From assembly GCA_900321635.1 (NCBI GenBank), contig ONWV01000003.1, forward strand, positions 1 through 55,721: 55,721 nucleotides of DNA. The letters run 5' to 3'. A program made the translations under genes and the position numbers. This document shows, piece after piece, positions 8,308 to 17,417 of this stretch. This DNA is from an uncultured Spirochaetaceae bacterium. Its GTDB lineage: Bacteria; Spirochaetota; Spirochaetia; Sphaerochaetales; Sphaerochaetaceae. Every line of letters starts with the position of its first letter. Within the stretch, counting starts at the first letter, position 1. A model generated the notes under the pieces. That model did not search any database. It was not told the DNA's origin and saw only the letters and a program-made list of their open reading frames with translations.

Positions 8308-8340
8308 CAGGGCTGTCATAACGACAGCCCTGTTTGTATT
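8308..8340. terminator. Terminator between DUF362 gene and mmsB
   Basis: CAGGGCTGTC at 8308-8317 pairs perfectly with GACAGCCCTG at 8323-8332 around the loop ATAAC. It is followed by TTTGTATT and preceded by an A-rich stretch, so it can stop both converging transcripts. Confidence 0.88.
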
Positions 8341-8353
8341 AATAGGTTTAAAA

Positions 8354-9511
8354 TCAGGCTTTCTTCTTCTTTGAAACGATATCGAAGATGACAGCTGCAA
8401 GAAGAACAAGACCCTTGACGACCTTCTGGTAGTTTGCATCGACACCCATGATGTTCATACCGAGGTTGATGACACCCATCAGAATGGCACCGACGATGAC
8501 GCCCGGAACAGTTCCGATTCCACCGTATGCGGAAGCGCCGCCGATGAAACAGGATCCGATTGCATCCATCTCGTAGTTGGTACCGGCTGTCGGGTTGGCT
8601 GAGTTCAGTCTTGCGATTGTGATCATTCCTGCGATGGCTGCAAGGAAGGCCATGTTGATGTAAGCGGTGAAGTATACCTTCTTGGTGTCAACACCGGAAA
8701 GTGCGGCGGCCTTCTCGTTTCCGCCGACTGCATAGAAGTGTCTTCCGATTGTTGTCTTAGATGTGATGTAGTTGTAGATGATGATTACAACAGCAACCCA
8801 CAGAAGGACAACAGGAATTCCTTTGTACTGTGAAAGCTTGAACACAAAGGCCAGGATTGCCAGGTCAATGATGACAAGTCTCACAATCATTGAAGAGAAG
8901 CTTTCTACAGTGTAGCCCTTGCTGATCTTCACGGCTCTTCCTCTGATTGACAGAACGGAAGAGACAACGGCCACTATGACACCGAACAGCATACATGTCA
9001 CGTTGAATCCCTCTACATGGAAGAAATCAGGAATATAGCTGTTGAACAGGTTCAGATAGGAAGCAGGCATCGGAGCCAGGGTAAGGCCGTTGAGGATGAC
9101 GTTTGCAAGACCTCTGAAAACAAGCATTCCGGCAAGTGTAGTGATGAACGGAGGAATCTTCATGTATGCAATCCAGAATCCCTGCCAGGCACCTATAGCA
9201 AGACCTACGGCAATCATTGCAATCATTGCAAGCCAGATCGGGAGCTTGGCATTGACCATCATTGATCCGCCGACGGCACCGACGAAACAGACGACAGAAC
9301 CGACTGAAAGGTCGATGTTTCCACCTGTGAGAATACAGAGCAGCATACCTGTCGCAAGCACAAAGACGTAGGCGTTCTGCGCGATGAGGTTGTTGATGTT
9401 AGCAGGAAGAAGCATTCTTCCCCTTGTTCCGATTGTGAAGGCTATGATAACCAGAATCAGAACAAGAACCATCGTATATTTTTTGAAAATCTCTTTTACC
9501 TTATCCATCAT
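8354..9511 (-). CDS. mmsB: Multiple-monosaccharide ABC transporter permease
   Basis: A 385-residue inner-membrane permease of the CUT2 (ribose/xylose/ChvE-type) family with about ten membrane segments. Recognisable segments include [20 protein letters not shown] near residues 64-83, the cytoplasmic [18 protein letters not shown] loop that contacts the ATPase, and the C-terminal [19 protein letters not shown]. The start ATG overlaps the mmsA stop by four bases and has GGAGG just upstream within mmsA. Likely imports aldoses such as xylose, arabinose, glucose or galactose. Also called gguB in Agrobacterium. Confidence 0.92.
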   Translation of the reverse strand: MMDKVKEIFKKYTMVLVLILVIIAFTIGTRGRMLLPANINNLIAQNAYVFVLATGMLLCILTGGNIDLSVGSVVCFVGAVGGSMMVNAKLPIWLAMIAMIAVGLAIGAWQGFWIAYMKIPPFITTLAGMLVFRGLANVILNGLTLAPMPASYLNLFNSYIPDFFHVEGFNVTCMLFGVIVAVVSSVLSIRGRAVKISKGYTVESFSSMIVRLVIIDLAILAFVFKLSQYKGIPVVLLWVAVVIIIYNYITSKTTIGRHFYAVGGNEKAAALSGVDTKKVYFTAYINMAFLAAIAGMITIARLNSANPTAGTNYEMDAIGSCFIGGASAYGGIGTVPGVIVGAILMGVINLGMNIMGVDANYQKVVKGLVLLAAVIFDIVSKKKKA

Positions 9512-11058
9512 TTTCCTCCTTTATTCTTGTGGGAAGCGACTATGCACTCCATAATCGATTCCTGGCTTGCGGATGCGGCATCAAGTTCCCCGACGATACG
9601 GCCTTCGTCCATGACATATATTCTGTCGGCCATTCCAAGGACCTCGGGCAGCTCGGAGCTGATCAGTATGACCGATTTTCCCATTTCCACCAGTTGGTTG
9701 ATGATGCAGTAGATCTCGTACTTGGCTCCGACATCAATACCTCTGGTAGGCTCATCAAGAATCAGGATATCCGGTTTTGCGAACATCCACTTTGCAAGAA
9801 GAACCTTTTGCTGGTTTCCTCCTGAGAGGTTTCCTACATTCTGTTCAACGGTCGGGCACTTGATCTTCAGTTCTTTCTTGTAGCCCTTGGCAACCTGATG
9901 TTCCTTATCCACATCAATGACTCCCTGCTTGTTGGAAACCTCGGCGAGGTTTGAAAGGGAGATGTTCATCTTGATTGCGTTGGGAAGAATCAGGCCGTTG
10001 CCTTTTCTGTCTTCTGTGACATATGCAAGGCCGTGGGCAATGGCTTCCTTGACATTATTCAGATGGACTTCCTTGCCGTTGATTTTGATCTTTCCTGATA
10101 TCTGGGTTCCGTAGCTCTTTCCGAAGATGCTCATCGAAAGCTCCGTTCGTCCGGCTCCCATAAGGCCTGCGATTCCCAGAACCTCACCGCGGCGCACATT
10201 GAATGAAACATTGTCGATGACCTTCTTCTCAAGGAAGATCGGATGGTAGACGTTCCAGTTCTTGACTTCCATCATGATATCGCCGATCTCATGGGCCTCG
10301 CGCTTAGGGAAGCGGTCGGTCAGGTCTCGGCCTACCATGCCCTTGATGATGCGGGCCTCGGAGATGTCATCGGTGGCTTTGTTGAGAGTCTCGATGGTCT
10401 GTCCGTCTCTGATGATTGTGATCTGGTCGGCTACATAGGAAATCTCATTCAGCTTGTGTGAAATGATGATTGAAGTCATTCCTTTCTTCTTGAATTCCAA
10501 AAGGAGATTCAGAAGGGCTCTGGATTCTGATTCGTTGAGCGAAGATGTGGGCTCGTCCAGAATGAGAAGCCTTGCATTCTTGGCAAGGGCCTTTGCAATC
10601 TCGACAAGCTGCATCTTTCCGACTCCGATATCTTTGACCAGTGTCTTGGATGACTCTTTGAGTCCGACCTGCTTAAGATATTTATCAGCCAGATTGAAGG
10701 TCTCATCCCAGTCTATGGCATACTTTTTCCCCCTCTCGTTTCCGAGGAACATGTTTTCTCCGATTGAGAGATAGGGGATAAGGGCAAGCTCCTGATGGAT
10801 GATGACTATACCTTTCTTCTCACTGTCTGTGATTTTCGTGAATTTACAGCGCTCACCGTCATAGATGATTTCGCCTTTGTAGGTTCCGTATGGGTGAATT
10901 CCGCTCAGAACCTTCATGAGTGTTGATTTTCCGGCTCCATTCTCTCCGACAAGAGCATGGATCTCACCGTCTTCCACTTTGAGATTTACATTATCAAGTG
11001 CCTTTACACCCGGGAAGGTTTTGGTGATGTTTTTTAATTCCAAAAGTGTGGTGCTCAA
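9508..11058 (-). CDS. mmsA: Multiple-monosaccharide ABC transporter ATP-binding protein
   Basis: A 516-residue protein with two fused ABC domains, as in all CUT2 transporters. The first has Walker [10 protein letters not shown], signature [14 protein letters not shown] (degenerate) and LILDEPTSS; the second has a degenerate Walker A (GLMGAGRTE), a good signature (NLSGGNQQK) and [12 protein letters not shown] chose the TTG at 11058 as start: it gives [13 protein letters not shown] and has AGGAG ten bases upstream. An in-frame ATG at 11100 lies inside a hairpin loop and lacks a ribosome binding site. It energises MmsB. Confidence 0.92.
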   Translation of the reverse strand: MSTTLLELKNITKTFPGVKALDNVNLKVEDGEIHALVGENGAGKSTLMKVLSGIHPYGTYKGEIIYDGERCKFTKITDSEKKGIVIIHQELALIPYLSIGENMFLGNERGKKYAIDWDETFNLADKYLKQVGLKESSKTLVKDIGVGKMQLVEIAKALAKNARLLILDEPTSSLNESESRALLNLLLEFKKKGMTSIIISHKLNEISYVADQITIIRDGQTIETLNKATDDISEARIIKGMVGRDLTDRFPKREAHEIGDIMMEVKNWNVYHPIFLEKKVIDNVSFNVRRGEVLGIAGLMGAGRTELSMSIFGKSYGTQISGKIKINGKEVHLNNVKEAIAHGLAYVTEDRKGNGLILPNAIKMNISLSNLAEVSNKQGVIDVDKEHQVAKGYKKELKIKCPTVEQNVGNLSGGNQQKVLLAKWMFAKPDILILDEPTRGIDVGAKYEIYCIINQLVEMGKSVILISSELPEVLGMADRIYVMDEGRIVGELDAASASQESIMECIVASHKNKGGK

Positions 11059-11087
11059 AATAAACAATCTCCTGTCTAACGATAAAC

Positions 11088-11115
11088 GCGGATACTCCAT
11101 TTCTGAAGTATCCGC
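11088..11115 (-). promoter_or_regulatory. Intercistronic hairpin between chvE and mmsA
   Basis: GCGGATACT and AGTATCCGC pair over 9 bp (11088-11096 with 11107-11115) around a 10-nt loop, just after the binding-protein gene. No T-tract follows. As with the hairpin after tctC, it probably protects the 3' end of the binding-protein message and limits downstream expression. It also argues against translation from the ATG at 11100. Confidence 0.7.
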
Positions 11116-11148
11116 ATGACGATTACTAATTAACTGATGTAGTTGAAA

Positions 11149-12207
11149 TTACTTCAGCTGGTCAGCTGTGTAGTAACCGGAATCGAGCAGAAGCTCCTTG
11201 TAGTTGTTGACATCTGCAAATACCGGCTCACAGAGGTAGCTCGGGACAACCTTGACACCGTTGTTGTATGTTGATGTGTCGTTGACAGGAGCCTTGGCAC
11301 CCTTAGCAATGGCATCGACCATCTCGACGACCTTAGCTGCGAGAGTTCTGGTATCCTTGAAGATTGACATTGACTGCTTTCCGGCAAGCATGTTCTTGAC
11401 GTTGGCAATATCACAGTCCTGTCCGGTGATTACCGGCCATGCACCCTTGTAGTTGTTGGCAAGAGCGTTCTCAACTCCGAGAGCTGTTGAGTCGTTTGAG
11501 CAGAGGACAACGTCCAGAGTCTTTCCGCCTGCATAGTAGGATGAGAGGATAGCCTCCATTCTGTTCTGTGCATTCTCTGTTGACCAGTTGGCTGTTGCGA
11601 CTTCTGCGAAATCAATCTGCTTTGAGTTGACGATCAGCTGACCCTTCTCGATGTACGGTCTTACGACATCCATAGCTCCGCCGTAGAAGAACAATGCGTT
11701 GTTGTCGCCCGGGTCACCGGTGAAGATTTCCATGTTGTAAGGTCCCTTTCCGTCCTTGAGTCCGAGAGCCTTCTCAATGTACTCGCCCTGCTTGGTTCCG
11801 ACCATGTAGTTGTCGAATGTTGCATAGTAGTCTACTGCGTCTGTGTTCATGATGAGACGGTCGTAGGCGATTACGGGGATTCCCTTTGCCTTAGCTTCTG
11901 CAAGAGGAGTTCCGAGTGAGCTTCCATCGATTGAAGCGATGACAAGGACTTTGCATCCGTTGTTGATCATGTTCTCAACCTGGGAAACCTGCTGTGCGAT
12001 ATCGTTACCTGCATAGAGCAGTTCGACCTCATAACCTGCTGCCTCAAGCAACTTCTTCATGTTGTCACCATCCTGGTTCCATCTCTGAAGGTCCTTTGTA
12101 GGCATTGCGACACCGATGCGTGTCTTTCCTGAGCTTTCTGCTGCAGCCTGTGCGAACAGTGAGAAGCAGCATACGAGAACAAGAAGTGCAACAATAAGTT
12201 TCTTCAT
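11149..12207 (-). CDS. chvE: Sugar-binding periplasmic protein (ChvE-like)
   Basis: A 352-residue periplasmic-binding protein with a signal peptide (MKKLIVALLVLVCCFSLFAQA). The mature part is a type I sugar-binding fold, with TRIGVAMPTKDLQRWNQDG at its start, a VLVIASIDGSS segment and IPVIAYDRLI. The length and these segments match ChvE-type multiple-sugar receptors rather than ribose RbsB. It is first in the chvE-mmsA-mmsB operon, with AGGAG before its ATG and a consensus-like promoter about 80 bases upstream. In Agrobacterium ChvE also passes sugar signals to a kinase; nothing here indicates that role. Confidence 0.92.
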   Translation of the reverse strand: MKKLIVALLVLVCCFSLFAQAAAESSGKTRIGVAMPTKDLQRWNQDGDNMKKLLEAAGYEVELLYAGNDIAQQVSQVENMINNGCKVLVIASIDGSSLGTPLAEAKAKGIPVIAYDRLIMNTDAVDYYATFDNYMVGTKQGEYIEKALGLKDGKGPYNMEIFTGDPGDNNALFFYGGAMDVVRPYIEKGQLIVNSKQIDFAEVATANWSTENAQNRMEAILSSYYAGGKTLDVVLCSNDSTALGVENALANNYKGAWPVITGQDCDIANVKNMLAGKQSMSIFKDTRTLAAKVVEMVDAIAKGAKAPVNDTSTYNNGVKVVPSYLCEPVFADVNNYKELLLDSGYYTADQLK

Positions 12208-12283
12208 CTTTTACTCCTTTTTTCCGGCTTTACGCCATTCTTTGTAAAACGCAAGGTTTTTAACCCCACGCCTTGTACAATGA

Positions 12284-12312
12284 ATTATAGAGCACGTATT
12301 TTTCAAAAGCAA
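12284..12312 (-). promoter_or_regulatory. Sigma70-type promoter of chvE operon
   Basis: On the minus strand TTGCTT (12312-12307) is followed by a 17-base spacer and TATAAT (12289-12284), an excellent promoter. It gives a leader of about 70 bases that contains a weak CAAGG...CCTTG hairpin before the ribosome binding site. The rest of the 307-base gap up to 12,514 is AT-rich and, apart from the terminator-like hairpin at 12451-12485, I see nothing in it. Confidence 0.8.
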
Positions 12313-12450
12313 GAAAATTTTATCTAATTCTTTTAGTGAAAAAAAGTTAGGACAAAGTTTCTGAATAAAAAGAACAACATTGTCATATAAAATACGCTTT
12401 TTTTCAACGTATATTTTTTGCTGGAAAAGAATTCGTTGAAGCCTTGAACA

Positions 12451-12485
12451 AACTGGGACAGCAAGATTGTCTTGCCGTCCCAGTT
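12451..12485 (-). terminator. Hairpin downstream of the TRAP permease gene
   Basis: AACTGGGACAGCAAG at 12451-12465 pairs with CTTGCCGTCCCAGTT at 12471-12485, a 15-bp stem with a single wobble pair on the minus-strand RNA and a 5-nt loop. It lies 30 bases after the permease stop. The T-tract is poor (TTTGTT), so termination strength is uncertain. Confidence 0.65.
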
Positions 12486-12514
12486 AATAAAAGAATCAGA
12501 TATGCTTATAAGAA

Positions 12515-14512
12515 TCAGGCCGCCAGGTCTTTTCCCGCAGAGCGCGAGGAAAGGATGTTCAGGACTATCACAAGTCCAACACCGATTATTCCGATAATAT
12601 CCGAGACGGTTCCAGGATAAATCAGAAGAAGGCCTGTTGCTGCTGCAAGGATTCTGAACGGCGTCTTGATTTTCCCGCTCAGATAACCTTCAAGACCCAT
12701 CGAGACTCCGAAAAGTCCGATAAGTGATGTTACGATGCTCTGCACGGCCTTGAAGAAGCCCTGGTTCATCAGGAGCATTGAAGGATTCAGACAGAACATG
12801 TACGGAACGATGAAGGCGGCAATGGCCAGCTTTGTGGCATTCACTCCGGTTTTCATCGGATCAGACCTTGCTATGGCAGAACCTGCATAGGCTGCAAGCG
12901 CCACAGGAGGTGTGATGTCGGCGACTATTCCGAAATAGAACACGAAAAAGTGTGCGGCAACACGTGGAATTCCGAGCTGAATAAGAATCGGTGCACAGGT
13001 GGATGCCATGATGCAGTAGTTGGCAGTGGTGGGAACACCCATGCCAAGGATGATGCAGCAGAGCATTGTCAGAACCAGTGCGATGAAAAGACCAATCATC
13101 GGATACGGAATTGATTCGCTTATGGAGACAATGGCGCCGATGAGTCTTGATGCAAGACCTGTTACTGTGATGCATCCTGCGACCATTCCAGCCATGGAAC
13201 ATGCCACTATGACTGTGATGCAGCTCTTTCCGCCTGCGGAAAGGGAATCTACTATCATCCTTCCTGTCTTCTTTGCGGTTCCTGCGAATGTCTTTTCGGT
13301 TCTGATATGACCCGGAATGGCAACGAGGATTGCAACTGCAATTGCAATTGAAGCAGAGTAGGAAAGAGATCTGATGTTTCCGGCAACAAGTGTCACAAGA
13401 AGAACCAGAGGCAGAAGAAGGTAGATGTCCTTCATGAGTGAGCCGATTTTGGGAAGCTTGTCACGTGGAATTCCCTTCAGCCCGAGCTTCTTTGCTTCCA
13501 GATGGACGGAAATGAAGATTCCTGCAAAGTAGAGCACGGCTGGAAGAATAGCCCACAGGGCTACCTTGATGTAGGGCTCTCCCATGTACTCGGCCATGAG
13601 GAAGGCTGCGGCACCCATGATCGGAGGCATTATCTGGCCACCTGTGGAGGCTGCGGCCTCAACGGCTCCTGCAAATTCGCCCTTATAGCCTGTCTCCTTC
13701 ATCATCGGAATTGTGATTGAACCGGTTGTGACGGTGTTTCCGACACTCGAACCTGATACCATTCCGCAAAGAGCCGATGAGATGACTGCGACCTTGGCAG
13801 GTCCGCCTGATGCCCATCCTACGAGGGAGTTGGCAAGATCAATGAAGAAGCTTGCAACGCCTGTTCTCTCAAGGAACGCTCCGAATATTATGAACAGCGC
13901 TATGAATTTGGCACAGACCTGTAAAGGTGTGCTCATAAGGCCGCTTGTTCCGAAGAACATAGTGTAGATGACTCTGGGAAGGTTCTGACCGCTTGCGAAG
14001 GTATAGACCAGAAGAGCTCCGACTACGAAAAGAATCGGAAGACCTACGCATCTTCTGCAAAGCTCTGCCATGACCAGAATCGACACGATTCCGATGAGCA
14101 GATAGAACACTGCGCCCTTTACAGCCGTCTCACTTGCCGGGTTTATCTTACTGGCTGAAGTTATTGTCATGACCAGACGGTTGTAGTTCAGGCAGTAGTA
14201 GAAGAAACAGAAGGCACCTACGGCCATGATCAGAATGTCATACCAAGGGATGTAGTTTTCCCTGACATGCTTCTTTGAGGCCGGATATGTGAGGTATCCC
14301 ATTATCACACTGAATCCCAGGAAGGCTGTGAGCCTTACTGGGATATCAGCTGTTGAAAACAGTGTGGACCAGATACAGTACACTGAAAACAGTGCTGTAA
14401 TGACCGTTACTGCAGTTTTTGGGATGCCCGTCCAGATTCTTGTCGCAGACTCTTTGTCATACTTGCGCATGATCTCATCTGCGGACATCCCGTCATGTTT
14501 TTTATCTGACAT
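12515..14512 (-). CDS. TRAP transporter fused permease (4TM/12TM, TAXI type)
   Basis: A 665-residue inner-membrane protein fusing the small DctQ-like and large DctM-like TRAP subunits, as is usual for systems that use a TAXI binding protein. Hydrophobic segments span the protein. DctM-type signatures include SGSSVGNTVTTGSITIPMMK, ASTGGQIMPPIMGAAAFLMA and ILGMGVPTTANYCIMAS. The ATG at 14512 shares one base with the upstream stop (TGATG); a GTG one codon earlier is also possible. Sodium- or proton-driven import of an unknown carboxylate. It is paralogous to the permease at 37039-38922. Confidence 0.92.
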   Translation of the reverse strand: MSDKKHDGMSADEIMRKYDKESATRIWTGIPKTAVTVITALFSVYCIWSTLFSTADIPVRLTAFLGFSVIMGYLTYPASKKHVRENYIPWYDILIMAVGAFCFFYYCLNYNRLVMTITSASKINPASETAVKGAVFYLLIGIVSILVMAELCRRCVGLPILFVVGALLVYTFASGQNLPRVIYTMFFGTSGLMSTPLQVCAKFIALFIIFGAFLERTGVASFFIDLANSLVGWASGGPAKVAVISSALCGMVSGSSVGNTVTTGSITIPMMKETGYKGEFAGAVEAAASTGGQIMPPIMGAAAFLMAEYMGEPYIKVALWAILPAVLYFAGIFISVHLEAKKLGLKGIPRDKLPKIGSLMKDIYLLLPLVLLVTLVAGNIRSLSYSASIAIAVAILVAIPGHIRTEKTFAGTAKKTGRMIVDSLSAGGKSCITVIVACSMAGMVAGCITVTGLASRLIGAIVSISESIPYPMIGLFIALVLTMLCCIILGMGVPTTANYCIMASTCAPILIQLGIPRVAAHFFVFYFGIVADITPPVALAAYAGSAIARSDPMKTGVNATKLAIAAFIVPYMFCLNPSMLLMNQGFFKAVQSIVTSLIGLFGVSMGLEGYLSGKIKTPFRILAAATGLLLIYPGTVSDIIGIIGVGLVIVLNILSSRSAGKDLAA

Positions 14513-15522
14513 CACTTTGATCCGTATGTCCCTGCCGGGATTGTGTACTTGCTGTAGAACGGTGATGCGGCGATCAGTGAATCAGCATGTGCATCATCGA
14601 TGTTTACAAGGAAGACTGTCTTTGCGGTGGCAAGATCAGTGATAGCTGTTGTCGGTGCACCTGCAACGATGAAAGCAGCGTCAATCTTTCCGTCCTTGAG
14701 GCTGTCAGCTGAATCGCCGAAGCTCTGATAGACTGCCTTGATATCCTTTTCTGTCAGACCATAGGCTGTCAGGACATCAATTGCGTTGAAGTAGACTCCG
14801 GAACCAACAGCTCCGATGGAGACTGACTTACCCTTGAGGTCGGCACCGCTTGTGATTGAGCTGTTTGTTGTGACGATCTGGACCTGCTCCATGTAAAGAG
14901 CTGCGACAACGCTGAAGCCCTTGATCGGAGAATCGAACAGTCTCTGACCGTTATAGGCATAGCTCATGACATCGGACTGGACAAAACCGAGCTGGACATC
15001 GTTGGATGTCAGGTCCTCGATATTGGCCTTTGAACCGCCGGATGTGACTGCTGTGACAGAATACGGGGTGTTCTTTGTGACATAGCCTGCAAGAACGCTG
15101 CCGAATCCGTAGTATGTTCCGGTATCACCGCCGGTTCCGAATGAAAGAGAAGAAGCCTTTCCGTTTCCGGCTCCGTCCTTGACTGAAGCAACATTGTAGC
15201 CTTTCTCTGCGAAATACTTTGCAGCACCCGGATGATAAGGAACAGCTGTCACTGAAGAAGCGAATGCCAGATCAAGCTCTTTTCCCTTTGCATGCTGGGC
15301 TGAGATGGCATCTTTGTTTTCAAAGATTGAAGATACGATTGCATAAATTTCGTCTGTGGGTACATCATCACGTGCGATGACAACAGCACCGACTGCAACT
15401 GTATTTGTATCAACGTTAGCAGCGCTCTTTGATACGTCAACTGCGCTTTCGTTGGATCCGCCTGCGAATACCATTGAAACTGAAACAAATGCGAGAACAA
15501 TAAAGTAAGCTAGTTTTTTCAT
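14512..15522 (-). CDS. TRAP transporter TAXI-family solute-binding protein
   Basis: A 336-residue periplasmic protein with a signal peptide (MKKLAYFIVLAFVSVSMVFA). The TAXI hallmark region is present: SLSFGTGGDTGTYYGFGSVL and the later SVSIGAVGSGVYFNAIDVL and KDIKAVYQSFGDSADSLKDG segments. It delivers substrate to the fused permease immediately downstream. An unusual point is a roughly 90-residue stretch between the signal peptide and the TAXI core, with VAVGAVVIARDDVPTDEIYA, which resembles a C-terminal TAXI segment placed first. Known TAXI ligands include glutamate and other dicarboxylates; the ligand here cannot be inferred. Confidence 0.9.
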   Translation of the reverse strand: MKKLAYFIVLAFVSVSMVFAGGSNESAVDVSKSAANVDTNTVAVGAVVIARDDVPTDEIYAIVSSIFENKDAISAQHAKGKELDLAFASSVTAVPYHPGAAKYFAEKGYNVASVKDGAGNGKASSLSFGTGGDTGTYYGFGSVLAGYVTKNTPYSVTAVTSGGSKANIEDLTSNDVQLGFVQSDVMSYAYNGQRLFDSPIKGFSVVAALYMEQVQIVTTNSSITSGADLKGKSVSIGAVGSGVYFNAIDVLTAYGLTEKDIKAVYQSFGDSADSLKDGKIDAAFIVAGAPTTAITDLATAKTVFLVNIDDAHADSLIAASPFYSKYTIPAGTYGSK

Positions 15523-15607
15523 GTAATTCCTCCTGCATTTGAATGAAAATGTATCAAAATCGAAAAAAAATGCAAAACATTATTTTCCAAACAAATCTAG
15601 GTACTTG

Positions 15608-15627
15608 CCACAAGCATATGGTTGTGG
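15608..15627. promoter_or_regulatory. 20-bp palindrome, probable LysR operator
   Basis: CCACAAGCATATGGTTGTGG is a perfect inverted repeat except for one central pair, located in the divergent region between the TAXI gene and the lysR gene and ending 12 bases before the lysR start. LysR regulators commonly bind such a site to repress themselves and activate the divergent operon. No obvious ribosome binding site follows it. Confidence 0.65.
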
Positions 15628-15639
15628 TAATCATAAAGC

Positions 15640-16578
15640 ATGAACTTTCTGGCACTGACCTATTTCAAAACCGTCGCAGACGAGCTTAACATCACCCACG
15701 CAGCCCAAAAGCACTACATATCCCAGCAGGCATTAAGTTCCCACATCCGCAATCTTGAAAACGAGCTTGGAGTCCGTCTCTTTGACAGAAACCCGCGTCT
15801 TTCACTCACCGATGCCGGACGCTGCCTTTACGAGGCCGTGCAGGGCTTTGATTCCATAAACAGCACCTTGAACGAAAAGCTCAACAACATCCGAAAGGAA
15901 GAGCGCGGAGAGCTGCGACTGGGACTGTCATTCACAAGAGGTCAGTTCATCCTCCCGCGCGTGCTTCCGGGCTATGCCTTGGACCACCCGCACGTACACA
16001 TCAGCATATTCGAAGAGCATTCAAGCGACCTTCTGGACCGCCTGATTAGAGGCGAGCTTGACTTCTGGATCACAGCCGACAACCCCTCCGTGGAAGGCTT
16101 TGCCAGCGACCCGCTGTTTGAGGAGCACTTTTTCATCGTCATCCCCAGGAAGGTCCTTTCAAACGTGAAGGGCCCCGAACAGGCCGCCGTCATCCTCAGC
16201 AAAAATACCGAGGACTTTGCCCTCGAGGACATAATCGACTGTCCGTTTGTTCTTCTCAATCCGGGAAACAGAAGCCGGGATATGTTCGACAATGCCCTGC
16301 GAAGCAGAAAGCTCACACCAAAGATTCTGCTTGAGACAGAAAACTCTCAGACGGCCTTTGAGCTTTCCCAGAAGGAGATGGCACTGACAATCTATTCGGA
16401 CATGTTCTTGAGAAACTACACAGGAAAGCTAAATCCTGATGTAAGTATCATCCCCGTGGACCGCTTCATGCCGCCTGATGTTCTACGTGTTTATTATAAA
16501 GAGGATAACGCGCGCATACGATACAAGGACAGCTTTCTCAGAAACCTTCATAATGCATTTGCAGGTGTCATGGACTAG
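15640..16578 (+). CDS. LysR-family transcriptional regulator
   Basis: A 312-residue regulator. The N-terminal winged helix-turn-helix (residues about 1-60, with ITHAAQKHYISQQALSSHIR and LENELGVRLFDR) is typical of the family, followed by a periplasmic-binding-protein-like effector domain from about residue 88. It is divergent from the TAXI/TRAP operon and followed 33 bases later by a TSUP permease, so it may control one or both. The palindrome upstream fits autoregulation. The effector is unknown. Confidence 0.92.
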   Translation: MNFLALTYFKTVADELNITHAAQKHYISQQALSSHIRNLENELGVRLFDRNPRLSLTDAGRCLYEAVQGFDSINSTLNEKLNNIRKEERGELRLGLSFTRGQFILPRVLPGYALDHPHVHISIFEEHSSDLLDRLIRGELDFWITADNPSVEGFASDPLFEEHFFIVIPRKVLSNVKGPEQAAVILSKNTEDFALEDIIDCPFVLLNPGNRSRDMFDNALRSRKLTPKILLETENSQTAFELSQKEMALTIYSDMFLRNYTGKLNPDVSIIPVDRFMPPDVLRVYYKEDNARIRYKDSFLRNLHNAFAGVMD

Positions 16579-16611
16579 AAACATCGGCCCTGTTTTGGGA
16601 ATAATATAAAC

Positions 16612-17367
16612 ATGATTCAGCAGTTATTGATTCTTTGTCCGCTTATCTTTCTCGCAGGTTTCATCGACTCCATCGCCGGTGGCGGTGGCCTTATCAGCCT
16701 GAACTCCTATCAGGCTGTGGGAATCAAGGACCAGTTCGCACTTGGAACCAACAAGTTCTCATCGATAATCGGCGGCACTGTAGCATCTGTAAACTACATC
16801 AGAACGGGCAATGTCCATACACTGAGCCTGATTCCGTCTGTAATCTGTGCCCTGGTGGGATCTTTTTTCGGAAGCAAGGTGGCTTTGGGAATCAGCGGAA
16901 GAGCCTTCAATTTGATCATGCTCATCGCAACACCTGTGGTAGCACTTTTAGTGTTTCTCAAGAAAGACTACTCAAGTCGTGAGCACAAGACAAAAAGCAA
17001 TGCCGCCTACATCCTTCTGGGAGCCTTGATCGGCCTGATTGTCGGTTTCTACGACGGATTCTACGGCCCCGGAGCCGGCATGTTCATGCAGTTCGGCTTT
17101 ATCATGATAGTCGGTCTTGAGGTAAAGAAGGCCTGCGGAAATGCAAGAATCGTCAACTGGGCCTCAAACCTTGCAGCGCTGTTCAATTTCGTGCGTTACG
17201 GCTATGTAGTCTACAATGTTGCCATCATCTGCGCATTGTTCTCCATTTTGGGTAACTTCATCGGAAGCCGTCTTGCCATCAAGAAGGATGTGAAGATCGT
17301 AAGACCTGTCATGCTGATTGTCACAGGCCTTCTGTTCATGAAGCTGATTCTGGACTACATTGCATAA
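16612..17367 (+). CDS. TSUP-family permease (TauE/SafE, DUF81)
   Basis: A 251-residue inner-membrane protein with about eight hydrophobic segments. The two halves carry the family motifs FIDSIAGGGGLISLNSYQAVG (residues about 17-37, with the GGGG that marks the family) and VGFYDGFYGPGAGMFMQFGF in the second half. TSUP proteins move organosulfonates, sulfite or related anions across the inner membrane; the substrate here is unknown. Probably co-transcribed with lysR. Its message ends in a terminator right after the stop. Confidence 0.9.
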   Translation: MIQQLLILCPLIFLAGFIDSIAGGGGLISLNSYQAVGIKDQFALGTNKFSSIIGGTVASVNYIRTGNVHTLSLIPSVICALVGSFFGSKVALGISGRAFNLIMLIATPVVALLVFLKKDYSSREHKTKSNAAYILLGALIGLIVGFYDGFYGPGAGMFMQFGFIMIVGLEVKKACGNARIVNWASNLAALFNFVRYGYVVYNVAIICALFSILGNFIGSRLAIKKDVKIVRPVMLIVTGLLFMKLILDYIA

Positions 17368-17370
17368 AAA

Positions 17371-17396
17371 AGGGCTGAAGAATGAACTTCAGCCCC
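17371..17396. terminator. Bidirectional terminator between TSUP gene and OMP gene
   Basis: GGGCTGAAG at 17372-17380 pairs with CTTCAGCCC at 17387-17395 around a 6-nt loop. AAAAAA before the stem gives a good T-tract on the minus strand, so it mainly ends the converging outer-membrane protein transcript. Confidence 0.85.
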
Positions 17397-17417
17397 ATGT
17401 TGCAAATTCCAATTAAT

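Noticed and set aside
11059-11100. ATG at 11100 as mmsA start
   Set aside because: It falls in a hairpin loop, has no ribosome binding site, and the TTG at 11058 has AGGAG.
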